NCBI RefSeq assembly: GCF_050157905.1
Contig: NZ_JBKIWZ010000001.1
Coordinates: forward strand, 3,224,001 to 3,288,000
DNA: 64,000 nucleotides
DNA from: Pantoea sp050157905
Lineage (GTDB): Bacteria; Pseudomonadota; Gammaproteobacteria; Enterobacterales; Enterobacteriaceae
Direction: 5' to 3'
Shown here: positions 1-8,374 of the stretch, piece by piece
Layout: each line of letters starts with the position of its first letter
Numbering within the stretch: position 1 is the stretch's first letter
Translations under genes and position numbers: made by a program
Notes under the pieces: generated by a model
Told to the model about the DNA's origin: nothing
Databases searched by the model: none
Seen by the model: only the letters and a program-made list of their open reading frames with translations

Positions 1-22
1 TCTGATAAATTGTTAAAGAGCA
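1..22 (-). promoter_or_regulatory. rRNA operon leader, boxA antitermination element
   Basis: Read on the minus strand this is the enterobacterial rrn leader motif TGCTCTTTAACAATTTATCA, which lies just ahead of the 16S gene and includes the Nus-dependent boxA. The 16S gene itself would begin to the left of the window. With hsrA and rbsR next to it, the operon corresponds in position to E. coli rrnC. Confidence 0.85.
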
Positions 23-61
23 GCGCGAACAGTGCGTTAGCGTCCTGTCGCGAGGTGGCGT

Positions 62-89
62 ATATTACGCTTTCCTCCTTCAGAGTCAA
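62..89 (-). promoter_or_regulatory. rrn P2 promoter
   Basis: On the minus strand a -35 TTGACT (84-89) and a -10 TAATAT (62-67) are separated by 16 bp. Position and sequence suit the second, constitutive promoter of an enterobacterial rrn operon, between P1 and the boxA leader. Confidence 0.75.
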
Positions 90-180
90 CCTCTTTTTCA
101 GAAGTTTTTCTCCGGCGGGTCAGTCTCCTGAACCTCTCAGCACGCTTCCCGTTGCCGGTGTGCCGTGTTGATGGAGGCGC

Positions 181-235
181 ATTATAGGGAGTTTCGTCGG
201 GCTGACAAGTATTTCTTTAAATTAATTTACTGAGC
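181..235 (-). promoter_or_regulatory. rrn P1 promoter with UP element
   Basis: On the minus strand a -35 TTGTCA (203-208) and a -10 TATAAT (181-186) are 16 bp apart, followed by the GC-rich discriminator GCGCCTCC typical of stringently controlled rrn P1. An A/T-rich block at 209-235 directly upstream looks like the UP element. The rest of the gap up to hsrA (236-389) is where Fis sites would lie, but I could not assign any by eye. Confidence 0.8.
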
Positions 236-389
236 GTCTCTTTTTTAAACGAACGGCTTAAAAAGAGACGTTTACTGACTGAATAGCGCACAAATATCGC
301 CACGAAACGTTGTAAAGAGACCTGATGTGGCTGAATGCTGGTGCTATTATTTTGCTTCTTCTCGCAGGAAACCCCAGGAAGGATACTTA

Positions 390-1790
390 ATGATTAGATC
401 TGCGCGCAGCATGGCCGGTTTGCCATGGATAGCGGCGATGGCCTTTTTCATGCAGTCGCTCGATGCCACTATACTCAATACTGCCCTGCCCGCTATCGCT
501 ACCAGCCTCGACCGTTCTCCCCTTGCCATGCAATCTGCTGTTATCAGCTACACCCTGACTGTCGCGATGCTGATCCCGGTCAGCGGCTGGCTTGCCGATC
601 GCTTCGGCACCCGCCGTGTGTTTATTATTGCGGTTTCCCTTTTTACCCTCGGCTCGCTGGCCTGTGCACTGTCGCCGACACTCCAGGTGCTGGTCATTTC
701 GCGCGTCGTGCAGGGCATAGGGGGCGCTATGATGATGCCGGTCGCGCGACTTGCGCTGTTGCGCGCCTACCCGCGCAGTGAACTGCTGCCGGTGCTCAAC
801 TTTGTGACGATGCCAGGATTAGTCGGCCCGATACTGGGTCCGCTGCTGGGCGGCGTGCTGGTAACCTATGCGACGTGGCACTGGATCTTCCTGATTAATA
901 TTCCGATAGGCATTCTGGGCATTGTCTATGCCCGTAAATATATGCCGGACTTCACCACCCCTAAACGCCGCTTCGACTTTATCGGCTTTCTGTTGTTCGG
1001 GGCCGGACTGGTGATGATCTCGATCGGGATTGAGCTGTTTGGCGAGCGTGTGGTTTCTGCATGGCTGGCGGGCGGAATATTACTCAGCGGGATTGTGCTG
1101 TTGCTTCTTTATATAGTGCACGCCCGGCGTCACCCTTCACCGCTGATCAATCTGCCGATGTTTAAAACCCGCACCTTCTCGGTCGGTATCGGCGGCAACA
1201 TTGCATCACGTCTCGGAACCGGCTGTGTGCCCTTTTTAATGCCGCTCATGTTGCAGGTCGGTTTTGGCTACTCTGCGATTATTGCCGGCTGCATGATGGC
1301 CCCTGTCGCCATCGGATCCATACTGGCGAAGTCGACGGTGACTCAGCTGCTGCGCTGGCTGGGCTATCGTCGCCTGCTGGTCGGCATCACAACGATTATT
1401 GGTATTTTGATCGCCAGCTTCTCTCTCCAGTCTCCGGCAGAGAGCATCATTGTGCTGTTACTTCCGCTGTTTATTCTCGGCATGGCCATGTCAACGCAGT
1501 TCACCGCCATGAATACCATTACGCTGGCCGATCTGGATGATGATAATGCCAGTGGCGGCAACAGCGTGCTGGCCGTGACGCAGCAGCTGGCCATCAGTTT
1601 TGGTGTGGCGGTCAGCGCGGCCGTGCTCCGTTTCTATCAGGAGTTTGAAACGAGCACCATTTCCCAGTTTCACGCCACGTTCCTGACGATGGGGGTAGTG
1701 ACGGTACTGTCGGCGCTGACCTTTATGCTGCTGAAAAATGGCGATGGACGGAATCTGATCAGCGATCGCGATAAAAAGAGAAAACGCTAA
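390..1790 (+). CDS. hsrA: HsrA-type MFS drug transporter (DHA2 family)
   Basis: 466-residue inner-membrane carrier, very close to E. coli HsrA (YieO). The N-terminal half holds the MFS signature between helices 2 and 3 (GWLADRFGTRR, about residues 66-76) and the DHA2/DHA1 motif GPILGPLLGG in helix 5. About 14 hydrophobic segments are visible. The ATG at 390 has a good AGGAAGGA ribosome site; an in-frame start at 327 lacks one and would add a hydrophilic tail that E. coli does not have. The gene converges on rbsR with a 4-nt overlap of ends. The yieP regulator that follows hsrA in E. coli is absent, because the rrn leader begins directly upstream. The substrate is not evident. Confidence 0.93.
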   Translation: MIRSARSMAGLPWIAAMAFFMQSLDATILNTALPAIATSLDRSPLAMQSAVISYTLTVAMLIPVSGWLADRFGTRRVFIIAVSLFTLGSLACALSPTLQVLVISRVVQGIGGAMMMPVARLALLRAYPRSELLPVLNFVTMPGLVGPILGPLLGGVLVTYATWHWIFLINIPIGILGIVYARKYMPDFTTPKRRFDFIGFLLFGAGLVMISIGIELFGERVVSAWLAGGILLSGIVLLLLYIVHARRHPSPLINLPMFKTRTFSVGIGGNIASRLGTGCVPFLMPLMLQVGFGYSAIIAGCMMAPVAIGSILAKSTVTQLLRWLGYRRLLVGITTIIGILIASFSLQSPAESIIVLLLPLFILGMAMSTQFTAMNTITLADLDDDNASGGNSVLAVTQQLAISFGVAVSAAVLRFYQEFETSTISQFHATFLTMGVVTVLSALTFMLLKNGDGRNLISDRDKKRKR

Positions 1791-2779
1791 ACGGAGCCGC
1801 GCATGACCAGTTCCGGCGTCAGCACCAGCGTCTGCTGGCTGGCGTCGGGATCGCTGAGCCGATGAAGCAGGGTATCAATGGCCAGTTCGCCCAGCGCATC
1901 TTTAGGCTGATGAATGGTACTGAGTGGCGGAGTGAGATAACGGGCCAGTTCGATATCGTCATAGCCCATGACCGCCATCTGCTGCGGAACCTGTATGCCA
2001 GCCTGATAAAGCGCATGATAAACGCCAACCGCCATAGCATCGTTGCTGGTGAACACCGCCTGCGGCGGCGTTTCCAGCGACAGCAGTTCGACCATGCCGT
2101 TATAGCCACCCTGAAACTCAAAGTCCCCATTCACCACATAGCCAGGTAATATCTCCAGGCCACACTTTGTCATGGCATTGCGATAACCTTCCAGCCGCAT
2201 ACGCGCCGGTGTTTTATCCTGCGGACCGGCAATACAGGCAATGCGGGTGTAGCCGCTGTCGATAAGATGCTGCGTCGCCAGCTCGCCACCCAGCAGCGCG
2301 TTATCCTGAATGATATCGCCCCGCCCTTCAAAGGGTGCCCAGTCCATCATGACGGCCGGAATCGCGGGATAGCGGTTCAGGATGTCGGCCGACGGCAGAT
2401 GACTTTCGGTACACATGATCAGTAAACCATCCACGCGCTTCTGCATCAGCGTTTCCAGGCTGCGGTTCATCCGCTCCTCGTCGCCCGCCGTGTTGCAAAG
2501 GATCAGGCTGTAGCCGCGCTGGTAGCAGCTCTCCTCCACGCCCCGTACCACTTCGGCATAAAACGGGTTGCTGCTGGTTGTCAGCAGCATCCCGATCGTG
2601 TGCGTCTGATTGATTTTCAGACTGCGCGCCAGGGCGGAAGGGGCGTAATTAAGATGGCGTATCGCCTGCTCAACCTTTTCCCGCACGCCGTCGCTCACAA
2701 AGCGATTATTGTTGATGACGTGCGAGACGGTGGAAGTGGATACGCCCGCCAGCCGGGCGACATCTTTCATCGTGCTCAA
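1787..2779 (-). CDS. rbsR: Ribose operon repressor RbsR (LacI family)
   Basis: LacI/GalR repressor. The N-terminal helix-turn-helix reads MKDVARLAGVSTSTVSHVIN, followed by the hinge YAPSALARSLK and a periplasmic-binding-type effector domain for ribose. The TTG start at 2779 gives 330 residues, exactly the E. coli length, and lies 4 nt after the rbsK stop. The reading frame stays open much further upstream (to 2971), but that part overlaps rbsK and has no homology. As the last gene of the operon it would repress its own transcription through the operators ahead of rbsD. Confidence 0.92.
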   Translation of the reverse strand: MSTMKDVARLAGVSTSTVSHVINNNRFVSDGVREKVEQAIRHLNYAPSALARSLKINQTHTIGMLLTTSSNPFYAEVVRGVEESCYQRGYSLILCNTAGDEERMNRSLETLMQKRVDGLLIMCTESHLPSADILNRYPAIPAVMMDWAPFEGRGDIIQDNALLGGELATQHLIDSGYTRIACIAGPQDKTPARMRLEGYRNAMTKCGLEILPGYVVNGDFEFQGGYNGMVELLSLETPPQAVFTSNDAMAVGVYHALYQAGIQVPQQMAVMGYDDIELARYLTPPLSTIHQPKDALGELAIDTLLHRLSDPDASQQTLVLTPELVMRGSV

Positions 2780-2783
2780 GCGC

Positions 2784-3713
2784 TTAGCCCTGCTGCTGCA
2801 AAAATTCATCGATCTCCGCGCGCCACGGCACGGAGGGCTGCGCACCCGGTCGGGTAACGGCGATCGCGGCGGCGGCATGAGCAAATCGCACCGCGTCATT
2901 GATGGGTTTCTGCTCCAGCCGCGCGGTAATAAAGGCACCGTTAAAGGTATCGCCCGCCGCAATGGTATCAATGGCCTTCACGCTGAAGCCGGCAATGCGC
3001 TGACCTTTGCCCTTTTCGCTCAGCCAGACCCCGCGCCGTCCAAGGGTAATCAGCACCGTGCCGATGCCTTTGGCATGCAGCACGGCCGCCGCGCGAGCCG
3101 CATCGTCGTCGTTGCTGACCGCAATACCGGTCAGACTTTCCGCCTCGGTTTCATTCGGAGTAATGATATCGATCAACGCCAGCAGCTCATCGGAGAGCGG
3201 GGTGGCGGGTGCCGGGTTCAGGATCACCTGAGTCTGATGCTGTCGGGCGAGCCGGGCAGCCGCAAGGATGCTTTCCAGCGGGGACTCCAGCTGCATTAAT
3301 AGCGCATCGGCCCCGGCGATCACCTGCTGATGACGCGTCACATACGCGGGCGTCAGCGCCGCATTCGCGCCGGAGTAGATACCGATAGTGTTCTCACCTT
3401 CGCCGTTGACGAAGATCATCGCCACGCCTGTCGACTCACCCTCAACGACCCCGACCGGCGTGGTATCAATGTTATCCTGTGCCAGCTGCTGGCGGATGCG
3501 TTCGCCAGTGTCGTCAGCGCCCACACAGGCGATAAAGGCGATATCAGCACCCGCACGGCCAGCTGCGACGGCCTGATTGGCACCTTTACCGCCAAACGCA
3601 ATCTGATACTTCTGCCCGATCACCGTTTCACCGGGACGAGGGAAGTGCGCAAGATTAAGGATGTGGTCAGCGTTAATGCTGCCAAGAACGGCCAGTTTTG
3701 CGTTTTTGCTCAT
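2784..3713 (-). CDS. rbsK: Ribokinase
   Basis: PfkB-family kinase, 309 residues as in E. coli. It phosphorylates cytoplasmic ribose to ribose 5-phosphate. Visible motifs are the N-terminal GGKGANQAVAAGR substrate/lid region (about 41-53), the TPNETEAE motif and the C-terminal DTIAAGDTFNGAF box holding the anion hole and catalytic aspartate (near residue 255). It is fifth in rbsDACBKR, 61 nt after rbsB, with a stable hairpin in that gap and a poor Shine-Dalgarno, so it is probably expressed less than the transporter genes. Confidence 0.95.
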   Translation of the reverse strand: MSKNAKLAVLGSINADHILNLAHFPRPGETVIGQKYQIAFGGKGANQAVAAGRAGADIAFIACVGADDTGERIRQQLAQDNIDTTPVGVVEGESTGVAMIFVNGEGENTIGIYSGANAALTPAYVTRHQQVIAGADALLMQLESPLESILAAARLARQHQTQVILNPAPATPLSDELLALIDIITPNETEAESLTGIAVSNDDDAARAAAVLHAKGIGTVLITLGRRGVWLSEKGKGQRIAGFSVKAIDTIAAGDTFNGAFITARLEQKPINDAVRFAHAAAAIAVTRPGAQPSVPWRAEIDEFLQQQG

Positions 3714-3732
3714 AGGAGAGTCCGGAATAAGT

Positions 3733-3753
3733 GCGCCACCGGGAGGGTGGCGC
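3733..3753 (-). terminator. Intercistronic hairpin between rbsB and rbsK
   Basis: Perfect 8-bp stem GCGCCACC/GGTGGCGC with a 5-nt loop just after rbsB. No U-tract follows in the direction of transcription. It is more likely an mRNA-stabilising or partly attenuating structure that favours rbsB over rbsK than a full terminator. Confidence 0.55.
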
Positions 3754-3774
3754 GGTGCCCTGCTTTTCTTTGAG

Positions 3775-4650
3775 TTATTGAGTGACCAGCTTCAGGTCAA
3801 CCGGGTTGATCGCCTTCACTTTTTCACCCTTCAGCACTTTATCAGCGGTATCCACGCCGATCATGCCAATTTTGTCTGGCATCTGTGCCACGGTCGCAGA
3901 CAGTTTGCCACTTTCAACGGCTTTGACGCCATCAGCGGTGCCGTCAAAACCTACCACGATCACACCGGTTTTACCGGCGGTCTGCAGCGCACGCAGTGCA
4001 CCCAGCGCCATTTCATCGTTCTGAGCGAAGACCGCCTGCACATCCGGATGGGCCTGCAGCAGGTTCTGCATAACGTTCAGACCCTTGGTGCGATCAAAAT
4101 CAGCCGGCTGGCTGGCGAGGATCTGGAATTTGTGTGCGTCTGCGGCCTGCTTAAAGCCTTCGCCACGTTCACGGGCGGCAGACGTTCCGGCAATGCCCTG
4201 CAGCTCAATAATTTTTGCGTTTTCGCCCACTTTCTTCGCGATGTAGTCACCCGCCATTTTACCGCCGAAACGGTTATCTGAGGCGACATGGCTGACTACA
4301 GTACCCTGTGCGGCCACGCGGTCCAGCGTAATCACCGGGATTTTCGCCTGGTTCGCCATCTTCACGGCATTGCCCACGGCATCAGAATCGGTTGGGTTGA
4401 TCAGCAGCAGTTTGGTGCCGCGAACCGTCAGATCCTGCACGTTCGCCAGCTCTTTCGCCGGGTTATTCTGGGAGTCCAGGACCACCAGGTTGTAGCCCAG
4501 CTTGTCCGCCTCTTTCTGCGCTCCCTCTTTCAGCGAAACAAAGAACGGGTTGTTCAGGGTTGAAACGACCAGTGCGATGGTATCTTTTGCCATTGCACCG
4601 GTACTGAGCGTTGCGCCAAGAATCGCAGCCAGTATGGTTAACTTTTTCAT
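3775..4650 (-). CDS. rbsB: D-ribose-binding periplasmic protein
   Basis: 291 residues. A signal peptide (MKKLTILAAILGATLSTGAMA) is followed by a type I periplasmic-binding fold. The mature start KDTIALVVSTLNNPFFVSLK, the DSQNNPAKE segment and the VVGFDGTADG region match E. coli RbsB closely. It delivers ribose to the RbsAC transporter and in E. coli also to the Trg chemoreceptor. It lies 25 nt after rbsC. Confidence 0.96.
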   Translation of the reverse strand: MKKLTILAAILGATLSTGAMAKDTIALVVSTLNNPFFVSLKEGAQKEADKLGYNLVVLDSQNNPAKELANVQDLTVRGTKLLLINPTDSDAVGNAVKMANQAKIPVITLDRVAAQGTVVSHVASDNRFGGKMAGDYIAKKVGENAKIIELQGIAGTSAARERGEGFKQAADAHKFQILASQPADFDRTKGLNVMQNLLQAHPDVQAVFAQNDEMALGALRALQTAGKTGVIVVGFDGTADGVKAVESGKLSATVAQMPDKIGMIGVDTADKVLKGEKVKAINPVDLKLVTQ

Positions 4651-4675
4651 CTTATTATCCTGTGTAAGGTCAGAG

Positions 4676-5647
4676 TTATTTACTGCTTTTATTATCCACC
4701 AGCACCGCCAGCAGGATGACTACCGCTTTAACGATCATCTGGTAGTACGAAGACACGCCCATCAGGTTCAGGCCGTTATTCAGGAAGCCAAGGATCAGCG
4801 CGCCAATCAGGGTGCCGAAAATACGCCCTTTACCGCCCGCCAGGCTGGTGCCGCCCAGCACCACGGCCGCAATTGCATCCAGCTCATAGCCGGTGCCCGC
4901 CGTCGGCTGTGCCGAGGAGAGACGCGCCACTTCAATCGTGCCCGCCAGCGCCGCCAGCATGCCACTCAGTGAATAGACGATAATTTTGACGCGATTGACG
5001 TTGATGCCGGAAAGACGCGTGGCCGCCTCGTTTCCGCCCAGGGCATAGATGTAGCGACCCAGGCGGGTATGCTGCAGCATATACCAGGCGGCGATGAAGA
5101 CCACCGCCATCAGCCAGACCGGCGCAGGCACGCCCAGCGGACGACCGATCCCAAACCAGCCCAGCAGATCGGCATTGGCGCTGAAACCGGTGTTAATCGG
5201 GCTGCCGTCGGTGTAGACCATGGTGACACCACGCAGCAAGAGCATCATCACCAGCGTGGCGATAAACGCCTGTACCTTGCCGCGCGCCACAATAGTGCCG
5301 GTCACGCCGCCGATGGCCGCCCCCAGCGCCAGCGAAGCCGCCACTGCGACGAGGGCATTTACTTCCATGCCGACCAGCGAGGCGCCCACCGCCCCGGTCA
5401 GGGCCAGCAGTGATCCGACAGAAAGATCGATACCGGAGGTCAGGATCACCAGCGTCATGCCGACCGCCATAATGGCGTTAACCGACGTCTGCTGGAGGAT
5501 GTTGAACAGGTTCGCTACGGTAAAGAAGTTCGGGCTCTGGCTGGCCACCACGGCGATCAGCACCAGCAGTGCTATCAGCGACTTCTGCTCCAGCAGCCAG
5601 CTTTTGCTAAACCAGCGACGGCTGGCAGGTAAAGTTTGGGTCGTCAT
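4676..5647 (-). CDS. rbsC: Ribose ABC transporter permease
   Basis: 323-residue polytopic permease of the BPD_transp_2 family. The conserved GIDLSVGSLLALTGAVGA segment (about 70-87) and the GGTSLAGGKGRIFGTLIGA loop near residue 265 are diagnostic of the RbsC/XylH/AraH group. The start overlaps the rbsA stop by 4 nt (ATGA), which implies translational coupling to the ATPase. Confidence 0.96.
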   Translation of the reverse strand: MTTQTLPASRRWFSKSWLLEQKSLIALLVLIAVVASQSPNFFTVANLFNILQQTSVNAIMAVGMTLVILTSGIDLSVGSLLALTGAVGASLVGMEVNALVAVAASLALGAAIGGVTGTIVARGKVQAFIATLVMMLLLRGVTMVYTDGSPINTGFSANADLLGWFGIGRPLGVPAPVWLMAVVFIAAWYMLQHTRLGRYIYALGGNEAATRLSGINVNRVKIIVYSLSGMLAALAGTIEVARLSSAQPTAGTGYELDAIAAVVLGGTSLAGGKGRIFGTLIGALILGFLNNGLNLMGVSSYYQMIVKAVVILLAVLVDNKSSK

Positions 5648-7152
5648 ACCACTAAATCCTCGCTGTGTTGCTTGCCTACGGCGGCGGCCATCAGGCTCTC
5701 CTGAGTGGCCTCTTCACGGGTAAATTCGCCGCTGATACGGCCTTCGTGCATGACCAGTATCCGATCGCTCATGCCCAGCACTTCCGGCATTTCTGAGGAG
5801 ACCAGAATGATGCTCAGCCCTTCGGCTTTGAACTGGTTAATCAGTTGATAGATCTCTTTCTTCGCGCCCACATCCACACCGCGTGTTGGCTCATCCAGAA
5901 TAAGAACATCCGGACGAGTCATCAGGCCGCGGGCGATCGCTACTTTTTGCTGATTTCCTCCCGACAGCAGGCCAATCGGCTGCTCCATAGAGGGGGTTTT
6001 GACGTTGAACAGCCGGATAAAGTCACCTACCGCCAGCTGCTCTGCCGCATGTTTCAGGGTGCCGCCGCCGTGACTGAAGTAGCGAAGCGCCGTCAGCGAC
6101 ATGTTCTCTTTTACCGACATGCCCAGCACCAGGCCATCACGCTTACGATCTTCAGAGATGTAGACGATGCCGTTAGCCAGCCCATCCTGCGGTGAACGCG
6201 TCACCACTTCCCGGCCATTGAGCCACAGGGATCCGGTCCGGCGCGGCAGCGCGCCATAGAGGACTTTCATCAGCTCGGTCCGGCCCGCGCCCATCAGCCC
6301 GGAGATGCCCAGGATTTCACCTTTGCGCAGGCTGAAACTGACGTCATCCACGCCCGGCCCGCTGACATTCTCCACTTTGAGACGCACCTCGCCGGGTGTC
6401 TGGTCGATATGGGGATATTGATCTTCCAGCTTGCGGCCAACCATCATCTCTATCAGGCTCTCCTCGGTCAGCGCACTGACCGGACGTTCAGCGATAAACT
6501 GACCATCGCGGAATACCGTAACGTCATCGCAGATTTCAAAAATCTCTTTCATGCGATGCGAGATATAGACGATGCCGCAGCCCTGCGCTTTCAGTTCGTT
6601 GATTACCCGAAAAAGCGACAGCGTTTCGGTGTCGGTGAGTGCATCGGTCGGCTCATCCATGATGATCACTTTTGACTCGAAGCTCAGCACTTTGGCGATC
6701 TCGACCATTTGCTGATCGCCAATCGACAAATCGCCCACCAGCTTATGGCTGCTGAAACGCAGATTGAGGCGTTTCAGCAGCGCATCGGCTTCGGCATACA
6801 TCCGTGACCACTGGATACGGCCAAAGGCCGTGACATATTCGCGGCCGAGGAAAATATTCTCCGCCACGGTTAACTGCGGGATCAGGTTCAGCTCCTGATG
6901 AATAATGCCAATACCCGCTTCCTGCGAGGCTTTGGGCCCGCTGAAACGGGTTTCCTGGCCCAGCCAGCGCAGCGTACCGGCATCGTACTGATAGATGCCG
7001 GTCAGCACTTTCATCATGGTGGACTTGCCTGCGCCGTTCTCGCCCACCAGCGCCATGACGCGTCCGGCCCGGACATTCAGCGACGCGCCTTTCAGGGCTT
7101 TCACGCCCGGAAAGGATTTTTCAATGCCGTCGAGTTGCAGTAAAGGTTGCAT
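5644..7152 (-). CDS. rbsA: Ribose ABC transporter ATP-binding protein
   Basis: 502 residues with two fused ATPase domains. The N-terminal domain has a full Walker A (GENGAGKST, about 37-45), signature LSIGDQQMVEIAK and Walker B VIIMDEPT. The second has a degenerate P-loop (GLMGAGRTE), signature LSGGNQQKVAIA and LILDEPTRGVDVGAK. This two-domain form with a degenerate second site is typical of monosaccharide importers. The gene is 7 nt after rbsD. Confidence 0.96.
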   Translation of the reverse strand: MQPLLQLDGIEKSFPGVKALKGASLNVRAGRVMALVGENGAGKSTMMKVLTGIYQYDAGTLRWLGQETRFSGPKASQEAGIGIIHQELNLIPQLTVAENIFLGREYVTAFGRIQWSRMYAEADALLKRLNLRFSSHKLVGDLSIGDQQMVEIAKVLSFESKVIIMDEPTDALTDTETLSLFRVINELKAQGCGIVYISHRMKEIFEICDDVTVFRDGQFIAERPVSALTEESLIEMMVGRKLEDQYPHIDQTPGEVRLKVENVSGPGVDDVSFSLRKGEILGISGLMGAGRTELMKVLYGALPRRTGSLWLNGREVVTRSPQDGLANGIVYISEDRKRDGLVLGMSVKENMSLTALRYFSHGGGTLKHAAEQLAVGDFIRLFNVKTPSMEQPIGLLSGGNQQKVAIARGLMTRPDVLILDEPTRGVDVGAKKEIYQLINQFKAEGLSIILVSSEMPEVLGMSDRILVMHEGRISGEFTREEATQESLMAAAVGKQHSEDLVV

Positions 7153-7159
7153 AGCCGCC

Positions 7160-7579
7160 TCAGAAGGTCACACCGGCGCTGAGGATGACATTCGCAAACG
7201 GAGAACACTCTCCGCTGCGAATGACCGCCTGACTACGCTGCGTTTGTTGTTTGAATGTCTCATGACTGATGTAGCGGATGGTGATGGTATTTCCCTGGTG
7301 CTGTTGCAAGGCTTCGAGCACGGCGATCAGCGCGCCATGGAGTGACGGATTGTGCTGCTTAATCTCCTCGGCGATCAGCGCGCCCTCGACCTGCATCTCC
7401 AGTGCAACGGCGTTAACCACCTGCATAAAATCGGGCGTACCCGGCGTAAGCGCTAAATCAATGCGCTGCGGACCTGCCGGAATCGGCAAGCCAGCATCGG
7501 CAATCGTCAGCGTATCCGTGTGTCCCAGGCGGGCAATCACACTGGAGAGTTCAGCGTTTAACAGGCGACCTTTTTTCAT
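7160..7579 (-). CDS. rbsD: D-ribose pyranase
   Basis: 139 residues, same length as E. coli RbsD. It converts beta-ribopyranose to beta-ribofuranose, the form ribokinase uses. His20 (in LGHTD) and Asp28 (in IADAGLPIP), reported as active-site residues in this family, are both present. First gene of the rbs operon, directly behind promoter and operators. Confidence 0.95.
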   Translation of the reverse strand: MKKGRLLNAELSSVIARLGHTDTLTIADAGLPIPAGPQRIDLALTPGTPDFMQVVNAVALEMQVEGALIAEEIKQHNPSLHGALIAVLEALQQHQGNTITIRYISHETFKQQTQRSQAVIRSGECSPFANVILSAGVTF

Positions 7580-7592
7580 CTTTTCACTCCAC

Positions 7593-7608
7593 AGCGAAAC
7601 GTTTCGCT
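7593..7608. promoter_or_regulatory. RbsR operator, promoter-proximal
   Basis: Perfect 16-bp palindrome AGCGAAACGTTTCGCT between the rbsD promoter -10 and the rbsD start. It has the same core as the known E. coli rbs operator and occupies the expected transcription start region. Confidence 0.85.
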
Positions 7609-7614
7609 TACAGG

Positions 7615-7642
7615 AGTGTATGAAAAGCCGTCAGCAACTCAA
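7615..7642 (-). promoter_or_regulatory. rbsD promoter
   Basis: On the minus strand a -35 TTGAGT (7637-7642) and -10 TACACT (7615-7620) with a 16-bp spacer. This places the transcription start at about 7608, inside the proximal operator. Confidence 0.6.
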
Positions 7643-7671
7643 TCGGCAGATCTGAAATCTGTGATCGTTAT

Positions 7672-7683
7672 CGAAACGTTTCG
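7672..7683. promoter_or_regulatory. Second RbsR-like operator, upstream
   Basis: The 12-bp palindromic core CGAAACGTTTCG recurs here, centred 77 bp from the proximal operator and upstream of the -35. On the minus strand it runs into GATAACGATCACA, which resembles a degenerate CRP site, so repressor and CRP may compete or cooperate here. Confidence 0.65.
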
Positions 7684-7759
7684 CTTACGCCGCAGAAAAT
7701 TTGCGTTAAGGCAGGCAGGTGCCGGGAAAGGGGGGCCGCAGAGGCGGCCCGGCAGGGCG

Positions 7760-7799
7760 AAAATTGCCGGATGCGGTCCCTGATAGGAACCAGCATCGG
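7760..7799 (-). terminator. Terminator downstream of ygiW
   Basis: On the minus strand, just after the ygiW stop, a long imperfect hairpin (7767-7780 with 7786-7799, loop TATCA) is followed by a short run read as AATTTT. It is placed to stop ygiW transcription before the rbs control region. Confidence 0.5.
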
Positions 7800-7804
7800 G
7801 AGGG

Positions 7805-8212
7805 TTAAGGCAGCTTCTTAACCTGCTTCACATCCAGCTCAACGCTGTTGAAATCTTTATCCAGTTCACCCGTCAGCTCAACGTTGTCCTGGGGTGAAAC
7901 AGTCTGTCCGTTCCAGTGCTTGTGATCGATCTCCACCTTCATCGTGCCGGTCTGGTCACGGAACAGATAATCTTCATGGCCGATCTGCTTTTCCAGCTTA
8001 CCGCGCACGGTGACCCAGCTGTCATCCTTCATCTCTTCCGCCTGCTTTACGGTCACAACGCTGGTGTGGTCAGCTTTGAATCCGCCCTGAGCGTTTGTGG
8101 TCTGCGTCTGAGCAGCGGGTGCGCTGGGATCAACAAATCCGCCCTGCTGAGCAGCAAAAACCGGTGCGGAAGCCAGCATGACAACGGCCAGAATTGCAGC
8201 GTGCTTTTTCAT
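7805..8212 (-). CDS. ygiW: YgiW/YdeI-family periplasmic stress-tolerance OB-fold protein
   Basis: 135 residues. A signal peptide cleaved after PVFA is followed by a Gln/Ala-rich linker and a bacterial OB-fold (BOF) domain from about residue 50 (VVTVKQAEEMKDDSWVTVRG to the C-terminus). YgiW (VisP) proteins are linked to stress tolerance and virulence in Salmonella and E. coli. The gene is divergent from qseB as in E. coli, but here the ygiW-qseBC block sits between rbs and kup. Confidence 0.88.
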   Translation of the reverse strand: MKKHAAILAVVMLASAPVFAAQQGGFVDPSAPAAQTQTTNAQGGFKADHTSVVTVKQAEEMKDDSWVTVRGKLEKQIGHEDYLFRDQTGTMKVEIDHKHWNGQTVSPQDNVELTGELDKDFNSVELDVKQVKKLP

Positions 8213-8271
8213 GGAGTACCCCTTTTTGAGTTATGTTGCCGGTGTGAATCAGCCCAGTAGACCACGGGGTT

Positions 8272-8287
8272 CTTAACAGCTTCTTAA
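8272..8287. promoter_or_regulatory. QseB/PmrA-type direct repeat
   Basis: CTTAA-N6-CTTAA, a perfect direct repeat (8272-8276 and 8283-8287), lies in the 162-bp divergent gap between ygiW and qseB. This is the binding pattern reported for QseB (PreA) and close to that of PmrA, so it fits autoregulation of qseBC and control of ygiW. Confidence 0.7.
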
Positions 8288-8374
8288 GCGGTAAAAATAA
8301 GCGTTCAGAGCCGGAATCCGCTGTACAAGCCGGGAGGGGCTTCGTATAAAACGCTATCAGCACGGGGAGACGGG

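Noticed and set aside
2780..2971. Upstream extension of rbsR giving a 394-residue protein
   Set aside because: The extra 64 residues overlap rbsK in another frame. The TTG at 2779 gives the exact RbsR family length.
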